Below, piece by piece: positions 31,923 to 43,594 of a stretch of 64,000 nucleotides of DNA. Positions within the stretch are counted from its first letter, which is position 1. Every line of letters starts with the position of its first letter. This stretch comes from Oscarella lobularis (taxonomy: Eukaryota; Porifera; Homoscleromorpha; Homosclerophorida; Oscarellidae): assembly GCF_947507565.1 (NCBI RefSeq), contig NC_089175.1, positions 3,647,733-3,711,732 of the forward strand, written 5' to 3'. The position numbers and the translations under genes are program-made. Under the pieces are notes generated by a model. That model saw only the letters and a program-made list of their open reading frames with translations, was not told the origin of the DNA and did no database searches.

Positions 31923-32679
31923 GCATTATTTTTAATTAACTGAGGGTAATATTTGTGCGGACTCACTCTGTTAGCACGAAATTTTAGTCCACGTATGTAC
32001 GCAGGTTTAACTCGATCTACTTATGTGCATCTTGTTCATAGTTCTAATTAGTAGTGAGGAAAGATTTCGAGGACTCTTGGTTACACGTGTTTAAATATTA
32101 TTTATTTCTCCAACCACGTGATTTTTTGGCCATGTCGGTCGCAGATTTGCTCGGAAGCGACATTAGCAGCGCCGACGATGACGACGACGAATCCGTGAGT
32201 CGGAACACTGGTGATTTTCGTGGAAATTCGACTTCATTCCTAGGTGGGGTCTCCTTCGGGGCAACGAGCCGAAGAAATGGAAGAAGCCGGTGAGAAATCG
32301 CTCGAAATCATACTCGAGACCTTGCATTGGAGCTTAAACGCAGGCGGCGACGAGAAAAAGAAGAGAAAAGCGGGAGAATTCGACGAATCGTCGTAAGGCG
32401 TTCCAACACTCGAAGCATCTCGCGTCATTTCTCGCATAGGGAGGACGAAGCAGAGCCCGAACAAGAGCCAATGGTACGCTAGTTCACCTTAGAACTCGAT
32501 TTCGATGGAATCTCGTCGCTTTTAGGAGGAAAATCGCGATCGTCACCCAGCAGGTTCGCTTACGAAAACCACGCCCACTCTACTCCGTCCCTTCCAGCAA
32601 AAGCGATTCTATAGTAGGCGTAACAGATGAAGACATTTTCGGCGGATCGGCGAGTTCATCATCAGACTCGTAAAAAATA

Positions 32680-32775
32680 ATTAAAATGATCACGTGATAA
32701 AATAAAATGATCACGTGATTAATTAAAATGATCACGTGATTAATTAAAATGGTCACGTGATTAATTAATTATAGA
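32680..32775 (+). repeat. CACGTG minisatellite in LEO1 intron (4 units)
   Basis: Four units of about 20 bases (AATTAAAATGATCACGTGAT) lie in the intron just before the exon starting AGATGCTG. The homologous intron in the other copy (39157-39292) has six units. Confidence 0.8.
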
Positions 32776-33854
32776 GATGCTGAAAAGAACGAAGACGCGG
32801 AAGCGAAAGCGACGGTTTCGTCGGCTCCCCGCGCTCCCTCGGCTTCCGACGACGTTTTCCGGGATCTCGACGACGACTCGCAGGCTGTCGCCGCGCGTCC
32901 GCCGTCGCCGACTCGAATTAACATCGATATGCCCCAATTGGACGCGCATCTTCCGCCCGAACTCTATTTCGTCAAATTGCCGAATTTCTTGAGCGTCGAA
33001 CCGCGTCCGTTCGACGGCGCCACGTACATGGACGAAGTCGAGGACGACGAGATGTTGGACGAGGAGGGAAGAACGAGACTCAAATTGAAAGTACAGAAAG
33101 GAGAAGGAGGGGATTATGATAATAAAATGGCAAGTGAGTGGCTTTCAGGTTGAGAATACGATACGTTGGAGATCGGTGAAGGACGAGAATGGGGACGAGA
33201 TGAAGGAGAGCAATGCGAGGATAGTTAGATGGTCCGATGGGAGGTAAGCCGATTCTCTTTTCTTTCACACTAGCAACGCAATGCGTAAACGTAACGCAAG
33301 AACACGCGCGCGTCTCGTATTATTGGATGCCTGCCTTTGTGGCATCATCATTCTCCCCCTGAGGCTACGTTACGTTGCGTTTCTAGTGCAGGGTTCTGCC
33401 CACATGGGTCGGGCCCCGACCCTCACTCCCCTATCGCCGACCCATATACTACTAAAACTTTATGAAAGCCCGTAGCTTGCAATAATAACAGCTGGATACA
33501 TCGTCCAAAACAAATTTAAAAATGGTTCAAGACAATTTTAAAAATTGTCCAAGACAAGTGTCATAATTCACGACGCAACTTAAATCTTTTTAAAAATGAT
33601 GCGCGGCAATTACTGATCTGCGATCGGCAAAAAATGATCGTTGCGTGGTCTCATTTTTTTTGTTTTGTTGGGCGTGAATTTTCGTTTTGATCGCAACGAA
33701 CGCATACCATCAAAACGAAAAATCAATTGCGAGTGAATTTTTCAATTAGTAAGTTTAGAGAAGAAAAGGAGCGAGACTTTCGTAGTTGAATACCTGACTA
33801 GATACCGCATTCGTATTGTTAACAGTCTCAACTCAATAACTTTACTCTGAAAAG

Positions 33855-34268
33855 TGTCTTCAATTCGTTGCGCGCGAGCGGCGCTTGCGATTCAGGCGCA
33901 AGGAACGCCACTCGCGCATAAAAAGTACTTTGTAATGGAGGCGGGAACGCCCCCTTTTTGGGGGCAAGTGTCTCCCGTTCGTTGCGCGCGAGCGGCCCTT
34001 GCGGTTCAGGCGCAAGGAACGCCACTCGCGCATAAGAAGTACTTTGTAATGTAGGCGGGAACGCCCACTTTTGAGGGGCAAGTGTCTCCCTTTCGTTGCG
34101 CGCGAGCGGCGCTTGCGGTTCAGGCGCAAGGAACGCCACTCGCGCATAAGAAGTACTTTGTAATGTTGGCGGGAACGCCCACTTTTGGGGGGCAAGTGTC
34201 TCCCGTTCGTTGCGCGCGAGCGGCGCTTGCAGTTCAGGCGCAAGGAACGCCACTCGCGCATAAAAATT
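33855..34268. repeat. VNTR of about 115-base units in LEO1 intron (4 units)
   Basis: The unit starts TTCGTTGCGCGCGAGCGGC and contains two nested inverted repeats (GCGCGAG ... CTCGCGC and CTTGCG ... CGCAAG), so each unit can fold into a cruciform. There are four units here and seven in the duplicate at 40382-41127. Long open frames through it are artefacts of the unit length being near a multiple of three. Confidence 0.85.
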
Positions 34269-35607
34269 AGCGAACGCCCACTTTTGACAGACTGTTAAAT
34301 TTTCTCGGCATCTCTGATCACAGGGTATCTGTGATCACAGAGGAATATCACAGGGCAATTTTAAAAATTGTTTAGGACCATTTTAAAATTGCGTATTACG
34401 TCCAACCTTCCAGACGTTCCCACACTGACAAAAATTCTCGACAGAACCCTGCTAGTGTGAACCAGCCTTTCAATCCTTTTTCTCTCTTATAATAATTTTA
34501 TCTCGTGTAGCATGAGTTTGTTGCTTGGCAACGAAGTGTTCGATATACACCGACAGCAGCTGATGACCAACGATCACAGTCACTTATATCTCAGACACGG
34601 TATGCGAGACTCGGATCTCTCATAATCATTTGATCTTTCCACGTAAACGTTGTTGCTACGTAGGATCGGGCTTGATGGCGCAGGCGCTTTTCAAAAACAA
34701 GCTCACATTCAGGTAAAGTCTAAAAATCAATAAACGCAAACATTGTGGTAATATCTCACGATATTTTCAGGCCTCATTCTACAGACAGCGTAACGCATAG
34801 GAAAATGACTCTATCGATGGCCGACAAATTCAGCAAAGCTCAGGTAAGACCCTCCAGACGTGCTGCACGTCTTTGTACACAGAAGAACGCACTCTATAGT
34901 CTATTCACTCTCACTTTGAACTCTGCCCTAGCTGCCCCTACACTGTACTTTATACATAGTAGGATGTCTTATAGTACCTCGGAGCATAAAGCAGACGTTT
35001 ATAACGTCAATCCAAGCATACGCACAGGATGATGACATGTGATGTGTAAAGTAATAAAAAAGTTATTAACGATTCCCGGAGTTCGAGTGAACAGACTGTA
35101 GTTTAGCGGAATTAGTTATTTTCCACAAAGGGCTATTGGGTACATCGTAATCGCATTTCTTTGCCTAGAAGTTAATTTTCCTTTTGTAGAAAATCCGCGT
35201 TCTGCCTGTCATGGGGTTCGATCCCGAAAAGAGACGAAACGAAATGGCCAAAGTACGTTTTTTTTTTTTCTTTTCTTCGCTCGCGCCTCTATATGTTTCT
35301 TTATTTCTTTGTACTTTTGTAGCAAGCTGAAGTGAATATGAAGAATATGATGAAGCTCGAAAACAGGCAGAAACGCATGCGCGAAAAGGCAACATCGCGC
35401 GGTCTTTCGTCGAGACTTTTGGAGCCGGATCAGGAAGACGATGTAAGGCCACGCCCACACCAACCCACTCCGTCTCCAATTGCGAGTACGCACGCGTAGG
35501 ATTTTGACACTTTGACGCCATTTAAAAGCGCTCACAAACGAGGAAGCGAAGCAAAACAATGTATGTAATTAAATACTCGTTATTGATTTATTTTGGAATA
35601 TTCCAGT

Positions 35608-36116
35608 ACCCTACGTCATCATCTCAGCCATCAACGTCATCGTCATCGTCATCGTCATCGTCGTTTTCCAAGGAATCGTTCACGTGGGAAACGGCTCCGC
35701 CTCTCGGCATCTTCGACCCAAAAATATTTCAAAATCTCGAAGAACCAAAATCGACGAGACGACCTCCAGCAGCGGAAGTGGATCGTCAGAAGCGAATAGC
35801 CGCGTTGAATCGATTGCAGACGGAAAATCCTTGGGATAAGGAGATGCACGACGAGGAGGAGGGTCCGACCGCGTGGACGTATCCAGTGGATAGCGATCGA
35901 TTTCACTTCGACGAGAAAGACGTGGGTTTTACGGAGCACGTTCATCTGGAGTATTTGCTGGACGATCTGCCCAAAGTCGGGCCAGTGCGACGGTTCATGG
36001 AGTTGGTCGTCGTCGGCTTGCAAAAGAATCCGTACGTGCCCGTGGCGGAGAAACGGGAGCACGTGGAATGGCTGAAGAAGTACTTAGTAGAGAAACATGT
36101 GCGTGGTAGTACATAG
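35608..36116 (+). pseudogene. MRPS31: MRPS31, 5'-truncated copy at the duplication junction
   Basis: The last 160 or so codons of MRPS31 are present and nearly unchanged, including VGFTEHVHLEYLLDDLPKVG and the C-terminal HVEWLKKYL. They lack the promoter, start and import signal. The Ser run is six bases longer than in the parent. It follows a LEO1 intron directly. The junction created a possible acceptor (ATTCCAG at 35600-35606), but splicing LEO1's exon into it would read a different frame, not MRPS31. Confidence 0.82.
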
Positions 36117-37245
36117 GTGACGTTTATATTATGATTAAAGTCCTACTAACACTAGAATCTACACGTGCTTAATTATTATTATTTATTTATTTATTTCAGC
36201 AGCCACGTGATTTTTTGTCACATTGGCTTGCAGAAAAATCCGTACGTGTCTGTCCGCGAGGACATAGATTAGCTGAAGAGGTACCTGTTCATGGTAGTAC
36301 GTAGGTGACATTTACCTACACGTGCTTAATTAATTATTATTCATTTATTTCCCAACCACGTGATTTTTTGTCATGAAGTACTTAGTATACATAGGTGAAA
36401 TTTATTATTTATTTCTCCAATCACGTGATTTTTGTTATGCATTGGCTTGCAAAAGAATCTTAGTAGAGAAACATGCGCATGGTAGTACATAGGTGACGTT
36501 TATATTATGATTAAAGTCCTGCACTAGAACCTACGCGTGCTTAATTATTATTTATTTATTTATTTTACCAACCACGTGATTTTTTGTCACATCGGCTTGC
36601 AGAAAATCCGTGCGTGTCTGTCCGCGAGGACGTAGAATAGCTGAAGAGGTACCTGTTAGCATGGTAGTACGTAGGTGACATTTACCTACACGTGCTTAAT
36701 TAATTATTATTCATTTATTTCCTCAACCACGTGATTTTTTGTCATGAAGTACTTAGTACATAGGTGAAATTTATTATTTATTTCTCCAACCACGTGATTT
36801 TTTGTTATGCATTGGCTTGCAGAAGAACCCGCATGTGTCTGTTCGTGGCAGAGAAACAAGAGCACGTAGAATAGCTGAAGAAGTGAAACATGTGCATGGT
36901 AGTACATAGGTGACGTTTATATTTGATTAAAGTCCTACTAACAGTACACTAGAACCTATACGTGCTTAATTAATTATTATTTATTTATTTTCTCAACCAC
37001 ATGATTTTTTGTTATAGAGTTGGAGGCTATTGGCTTGCAAAAGAATCTTAGTAGAGAAACATGTGCATGGTAGTACATAGGTGACGTTTATAATTGATTA
37101 AAGTCTTGAACTAGAACCTACACGTGCTTAATTATTATTTATTTATTTCACCAACCACGTGATTTTTGTCATGAAGGAGAAACATGTGCATGATAGTACA
37201 TAGGTGAAATTAATAATTAATCTATAGTCGGTAAATCTAGACTAC
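36117..37245 (+). repeat. MRPS31 3'-end repeat array, second copy
   Basis: Duplicate of 29636-30770 with minor length differences in individual units. Confidence 0.8.
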
Positions 37246-37532
37246 TTACGATGAGCTTTGCAGCCGTGAAATATCGCTTTTGCCGTTCGTCGACTAGCTA
37301 TTCCAGTACACCAATGTTTACTTGAGCGATTAAAATCAAGAATTGCGACTAGGGATTTATCCACGAAGCGAGGAAGGTACAACAAATTCGATGCTTCGTT
37401 TGTTGCAAACCCCGTATGTTGTCAGAAGTTTTGGCCGTTTTGGGGATGCGAAGCGGAGTCGACGCTTCGATTGTGTGCCGGTCTAGTCTAATTAATTAAT
37501 TATCTAATGAGCGAATTGTAGTATAGATGGTG

Positions 37533-38397
37533 GAACGCCTCTCGCGCGTGCAGGATCGACTCAAGCGACGAAAGATCGCTTTCGCCGTTCATCGACTAGC
37601 TATTCCAGTACTCCAATGTTTACTTGAGCGATTACAATCAAGAATTGGGACTAGGGATTTATCTACGAAGCGATGAAGGTACAACAAATTCGACGCTTCA
37701 TTCATTGTGTAAACCCCGTATGTCGTCGTCTAACGAAAGTGAACTCTTAATTCAACGTGAAAAACGCATCTGACAACGAGTCTCGTAAACGACTATTGAT
37801 TGCGCAAGACATCTCGAACTTCTCCAAGTCAAAAAGTCGTAAGGTGAAGCGATATACGGAGTTTACGACAAATGAAGCATGCATCGAGTTTGCTGTACCT
37901 TCCTCGCTTCGTAGATAAATCCCTAGTCTCAATTCTTGATTTAAGTCGCTCAAGTAAACATTAGAGTACTGGAATAGCTAGTCGACGAACGGCGAAAGTG
38001 ATATTTCGTCGCTTGAAACCGCCCAAACTTCTGATGGCATACGGGGTTTACACAATAAATGAAGCGTCGAGTTTGTTGTACCTTCCTCGCTTCCTAGATG
38101 AATCCCTAGTCTCGATTCTTGATTTCAGTCTCTCAAGTAAACATTAGAGTACTGGAATAGCTAGTTGACGAACGGATATTTCGCCGTTTGAGATTGCCAA
38201 AACTTCTGACGACGTTTACACAATGTCTGAAGCGTCGAGTTTGTTGTACCTTCCTCGCTTTGTAGATAAATCCCTCGTCCTAATTCTTGATTTCAATCGC
38301 TCAAGTAAACATTATAGTACTGGAATAGCTAGTCGACGAACGCGGCGAAAACGATATTTCGTCGCTTGAGCCGATCCTGTACGCACAAGAGGCGTTC
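37533..38397. mobile_element. Inverted-repeat element, second copy
   Basis: Same element as at 31058-31922, carried along by the segmental duplication and not an independent insertion. Its ends are at homologous positions and the flanks are identical. Confidence 0.68.
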
Positions 38398-38606
38398 GCA
38401 TTATTTTTAATTAACTGAGGGTAATATTTGTGCGGACTCACTCTGTTAGCACGAAATTTTAGTCCACGTATGTACGCAGGTTTAACTCGATCTACTTATG
38501 TGCATCTTGTTCATAGTTCTAATTAGTAGTGAGGAAAGATTTCGAGGACTCTTGGTTACACGTGTTTAAATATTATTTATTTCTCCAACCACGTGATTTT
38601 TTGGCC

Positions 38607-41600
38607 ATGTCGGTCGCAGATTTGCTCGGAAGCGACATTAGCAGCGCCGACGATGACGACGACGAATCCGTGAGTCGGAACACTGTGGATTTTCGTGGAA
38701 ATTCGACTTCATTCCTAGGTGGGGTCTCCTTCGGGGCAACGAGCCGAAGAAATGGAAGAAGCCGGTGAGAAATCGCTCGAAATCATACTCGAGACCTTGC
38801 ATTGGAGCTTAAACGCAGGCGGCGACGAGAAAAAGAAGAGAAAAGCGGGAGTATTCGACGAATCGTCGTAAGGCGTTCCAACACTCGAAGCATCTCGCGT
38901 CATTTCTCGCATAGGGAGGACGAAGCGGAGCCCGAACAAGAGCCAATGGTACGCTAGTTCACCTTAGAACTCGATTTCGATGGAATCTCGTCGCTTTTAG
39001 GAGGAAAATCGCGATCGTCACCCAGCAGGTTCGCTTACGAAAACCACGCCCACTCTACTCCGTCCCTTCCAGCAAAAGCGATTCTATAGTAGGCGTAACA
39101 GATGAAGACATTTTCGGCGGATCGGCGAGTTCATCATCAGACTCGTAAAAAATAATTAAAATGGTCACGTGATAAATTAAAATGATCACGTGATTAATTA
39201 AAATGATCACGTGATTAATTAAAATGATTACGTGATTAATTAAAATGATCACGTGATTAATTAATTAAAATGGTCACGTGCTTAATTAATTATAGAGATG
39301 CTGAAAAGAACGAAGACGCGGAAGCGAAAGCGACGGTTTCGTCGGCTCCCCGCGCTCCCTCGGCTTCCGACGACGTTTTCCGGGATCTCGACGACGACTC
39401 GCAGGCTGTCGCCGCGCGTCCGCCGTCGCCGACTCGAATTAACATCGATATGCCCCAATTGGACGCGCATCTTCCGCCCGAACTCTATTTCGTCAAATTG
39501 CCGAATTTCTTGAGCGTCGAACCGCGTCCGTTCGACGGCGCCACGTACATGGACGAAGTCGAGGACGACGAGATGTTGGACGAGGAGGGAAGAACGAGAC
39601 TCAAATTGAAAGTACAGAAAGGAGAAGGAGGGGATTATGATAATAAAATGGCAAGTGAGTGGCTTTCAGGTTGAGAATACGATACGTTGGAGATCGGTGA
39701 AGGACGAGAATGGGGACGAGATGAAGGAGAGCAATGCGAGGATAGTTAGATGGTCCGATGGGAGGTAAGCCGATTCTCTTTTCTTTCACACTAGCAACGC
39801 AATGCGTAAACGTAACGCAAGAACACGCGCGCGTCTCGTATTATTGGATGCCTGCCTTTGTGGCATCATCATTCTCCCCCTGAGGCTACGTTACGTTGCG
39901 TTTCTAGTGCAGGGTTCTGCCCACATGGGTCGGCCCCGACCCTCACTCCCCTATCGCCGACTCATATACTACTAAAACTTTATGAAAGCCCGTAGCTTGC
40001 AATAATAACAGCTGGATACAGCGTCCAAAACAAATTTAAAAATGGTTCAAGACAATTTTAAAAATTGTCCAAGACAAGTGTCATAATTCACGACGCAACT
40101 TAAATCTTTTTAAAAATGATGCGCGGCAATTACTGATCTGCGATCGGCAAAAAATGATCGTTGCGTGGTCTCATTTTTTTTGTTTTGTTGGGCGTGAATT
40201 TTCGTTTTGATCGCAACGAACGCATACCATCAAAACGAAAAATCAATTGCGAGTGAATTTTTCAATTAGTAAGTTTAGAGAAGAAAAGGAGCGAGACTTT
40301 CGTAGTTGAATACCTGACTAGATACCGCATTCGTATTGTTAACAGTCTCAACTCAATAACTTTACTGTGAAAAGTGTCTTCAATTCGTTGCGCGCGAGCG
40401 GCGCTTGCGGTTCAGGCGCAAGGAACGCCACTCGCGCATAAAAAGTACTTTGTAATGTAGACGGGAACGCCCACTTTTGGGGGGCAAGTGTCTCCCGTTC
40501 GTTGCGCGCGAGCGGCCCTTGCGGTTCAGGCGCAAGGAACGCCACTCGCGCATAAGAAGTACTTTGTAATGTAGGCGGGAACGCCCACTTTTGAGGGGCA
40601 AGTGTCTCCCGTTCGTTGCGCGCGAGCGGCCTTTGCGGTTCAGGCGCAAGGAACGCCACTCGCGCATAAAAAGTACTTTGTAATGTTGGCGGGAACGCCC
40701 ACTTTTGAGGGGCAAGTGTCTCCCTTTCGTTGCGCGCGAGCGGCCCTTGCGGTTCAGGCGCAAGGAACGCCACTCGCGCATAAAAAGTACTTTGTAATGT
40801 AGGCGGGAACGCCCACTTTTGAGGGGCAAGTGTCTCCCGTTCGTTGCGCGAGCGGCGCTTGCAGTTCAGGCGCAAGGAACGCCACTCGCGCATAAGAAGT
40901 ACTTTGTAATGTAGGCGGGAACGCCCACTTTTGAGGGGCAAGTGTCTCCCTTTCGTTGCGCGCGAGCTGCTCTTGCGATTCAGGCGCAAGGAACGCCACT
41001 CGCGCATAAAAAGTACTTTGTAATGTAGGCGGGAACGCCCACTTTTGGGGGGCAAGTGTCTCCCGTTCGTTGCGCGCGAGCGGCGCTTGCAGTTCAGGCG
41101 CAAGGAACGCCACTCGCGCATAAAAATTAGCGAACGCCCACTTTTGACAGACTGTTAAATTTTCTCGGCATCTCTGATCGCAGGGTATCTGTGATCACAG
41201 AGGAATGTCACAGGGCAATTTTAAAAATTGTTTAGGACCATTTTAAAATTGCGTATCACGTCCAACCTTCCAGACGTTCCACACTGACAAAAATTCTCGG
41301 CAGAACCCTGCTAGTGTGAACCAGCCTTTCAATCCTTTTTCTCTCTTATAATAATTTTATCTCGTGTAGCATGAGTTTGTTGCTTGGCAACGAAGTGTTC
41401 GATATACACCGACAGCAGCTGATGACCAACGATCACAGTCACTTATATCTCAGACACGGTATGCGAGACTCGGATCTCTCATAATCATTTGATCTTTCCA
41501 CGTAAACGTTGTTGCTACGTAGGATCGGGCTTGATGGCGCAGGCGCTTTTCAAAAACAAGCTCACGTTCAGGTAAAGTCTAAAAATCAATAAACGCAAAC

Positions 41601-42847
41601 ATTGTGGTAATATCTCACGATATTTTCAGGCCTCATTCCACAGACAGCGTAACGCATAGGAAAATGACTCTATCGATGGCCGACAAATTCAGCAAAGCTC
41701 AGGTAAGACCCTCCAGACGTGCTGCACGTCTTTGTACACAGAAGAACGCACTCTATAGTCTATTCACTCTCACTTTGAACTCTGCCCTAGCTGCCCCTAC
41801 ACTGTACTTTATACATAGTAGGATGTCTTATAGTACCTCGGAGCATAAAGCAGACGTTTATAACGTCAATCCAAGCATACGCACAGGATGATGACATGTG
41901 ATGTGTAAAGTAATAAAAAAAGTTATTAACGATTCCCGGAGTTCGAAGTGAGAGTGAACAGACTGTAGTTTAGCGGAATTAGTTATTTTCCACAAAGGGC
42001 TATTGGGTACATCGTAATCGCATTTCTTTACCTAGAAGTTAATTTTCGTTTTGTAGAAAATCCGCGTTCTGCCTGTCATGGGGTTCGATCCCGAAAAGAG
42101 ACGAAACGAAATGGCCAAAGTACGTTTTTTTTCTTTTCTTCGCTCGCGCCTCTATATGTTTCTTTATTTCTTTGTACTTTTGTAGCAAGCCGAAGTGAAT
42201 ATGAAGAATATGATGAAGCTCGAAAACAGGCAGAAACGCATGCGCGAAAAGGCAACATCGCGCGGTCTTTCGTCGAGACTTTTGGAACCAGATCAGGAAG
42301 ACGACGTAAGGCCACGCCCACACACCAACCCACTCCGTCTCCAATTGCGAGTACGCACGCGTAGGATTTTGACACTCTGACCCCATTTAAAAGCGCTCAC
42401 AAACGAGGAAGCGAAGCAAAACAATGTATGTAATTAAATACTCGTTATTGATTTATTTTGGAATATTTTCTATGTATCAGCTCGCGAAGAGGAGATGGCC
42501 GATTTTCTCGCAAGCGACGACGATGAGGAGGAGGAGGAAGACGACTTCCTGTCCGACGAGGAGGAAGTGGAGCAGGTGGAGCGACTCAAGAAGGCAAAGC
42601 AAGACGATCACGTGCGTTTTTCGTCGTCATAATCTCCATTGATTTTAATTTATTTTCCCTAGCTGGATGGTGGACGCGGTTTGGTTCGGTCTCTATTCGA
42701 TTCGCCGCGAAAACTTGGTGGGTTCTCCTTTCGTTCGTTTGCAAAATATTCCCTTCGTTGAGGTCGAGATGCTTTAGGAAAGAAACGGAAGCCCGTTAGC
42801 AAAAGGATTATTGATGAGAGTGACGAAGAAGGAAATGAGGATTAGTC
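38607..42847 (+). CDS. LEO1: Paf1-complex subunit LEO1, complete copy
   Basis: Start ATG 38607, stop 42845-42847, about 15 exons. The N-terminus is acidic ([19 protein letters not shown]). The conserved LEO1 domain follows: [127 protein letters not shown] Glu/Asp-rich C-terminus (from 42480) ends [18 protein letters not shown]. Known role: with Paf1, Ctr9 and Cdc73 it couples RNA polymerase II elongation to histone modification. An intron of about 1.6 kb (39767-41368) holds the VNTR. Confidence 0.93.
39157..39292 (+). repeat. CACGTG minisatellite in LEO1 intron (6 units)
   Basis: Homologue of 32680-32775 expanded to six units. One unit has ATTACGTGA in place of ATCACGTGA. Confidence 0.8.
40382..41127. 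repeat. VNTR of about 115-base units in LEO1 intron (7 units)
   Basis: Expanded homologue of 33855-34268. Units differ by a few substitutions, including GCGGCCCTTGC and GCTGCTCTTGC variants, which would let the order of duplication be traced. Confidence 0.85.
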
Positions 42848-43594
42848 AAGTATTCGGTTGAAAGGGAGGGGCACTCGTGCACACGGTTATTAGAAGCCAA
42901 CCGACGTTTAATTAAACAAATTTCCTTTTCTTTAAAATGCATGTACTGTAATGACCCCCTTCTTTCCCCTAAGTCTGTATGTTGCGACGTGGATTAGCTT
43001 TGAAGGCAATATAGCCTATCATTCCTCTTTTGACTGACTCTTGACTCTACATTCCCCCCTTGACTTATTGCTCTCTGACTTTCCACATTTCCCTTTTGAC
43101 TTACTCTTTACATCCCCCTTTTGACTCTGTCTCTACTTCCCACTTTTGACTATACACCCTTTCGTCTAACTTGACATTCGCTTGCCATGAGATACGGGGT
43201 TCCTCACACAGTTATTAGAAGCCAACCGACGTTAAACAAATGTCCTTTAAAAAAATACATGTACTGTAATGACCCCTCTATACCCATTTTTTTAATTAAG
43301 ACGCGCCAAAGTCTGTATGTTGCGTCGATTAGCTTTGAAGTTTAACTGCCTATCATTCCTCTTTTGACTGACTCCTAACTCTACATTCCCCTCTCGACGT
43401 ATTTCTCTCTACATCCCACTTTTGACTACGTATCCTTTTGTCTAACTCTACATTCGCTTGCCACGAGATACGGTACATAACAGGACCTCATAGGGACCTC
43501 ATACGTATACGCACGCACGCACGCGCGCATAAAATTCTAATTTTGTATACAATTGACGCACGTTGGTTTAGAAATCAGTTTTTGCTTCCTAGCT
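42848..43594. repeat. Intergenic with a direct repeat of about 290 bases
   Basis: 42885-43180 and 43207-43480 are related copies sharing TTATTAGAAGCCAACCGACG, CATGTACTGTAATGACCCC, AGTCTGTATGTTGCG and CTATCATTCCTCTTTTGACT. Both end in a pyrimidine-rich TTTGACT-type low-complexity stretch. No gene is seen. The region also holds the promoter of the first integrin gene. Confidence 0.65.

Larger units (their letters stand above)
32132..35560 (+). pseudogene. LEO1: LEO1, 3'-truncated copy
   Basis: This copy is identical in plan to the complete LEO1 at 38607: start [19 protein letters not shown], acidic N-terminal exons, the LEO1 core ([39 protein letters not shown]) and later exons [28 protein letters not shown] and [16 protein letters not shown]. 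It stops being LEO1 after the exon ending SEAKQ at 35560, because the duplication junction replaces the final exons with the truncated MRPS31 copy. If transcribed it would lack the acidic C-terminus. Called a partial gene rather than certainly dead. Confidence 0.8.
29139..35602. repeat. Tandem duplication MRPS31-LEO1, copy 1
   Basis: This segment is nearly identical to 35608-42467, head to tail. The left edge is inside the MRPS31 coding sequence (CCCTACGTCATC) and the right edge inside a late LEO1 intron (GGAATATT). Differences are mainly in tandem-repeat copy number and scattered point changes. Either a recent duplication or two haplotypes joined in the assembly could explain it. Confidence 0.92.
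35608..42467. repeat. Tandem duplication MRPS31-LEO1, copy 2
   Basis: Partner of 29139-35602. It is about 400 bases longer, chiefly because of extra VNTR units (seven against four) and CACGTG units (six against four). Confidence 0.92.

Noticed and set aside
33828-34270. Long repetitive open frames on both strands of the VNTR (also 40348-41121)
   Set aside because: The frames exist only because the tandem unit length is near a multiple of three and lacks stops. They lie in a LEO1 intron and differ in length between duplicates.
35209-35559. Minus-strand frames opposite LEO1 exons (also 42039-42386)
   Set aside because: Antisense of conserved LEO1 coding exons.
33828-41127. Possible CRISPR array
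   Set aside because: Units are contiguous tandem repeats with no unique spacers, and the DNA is clearly eukaryotic.
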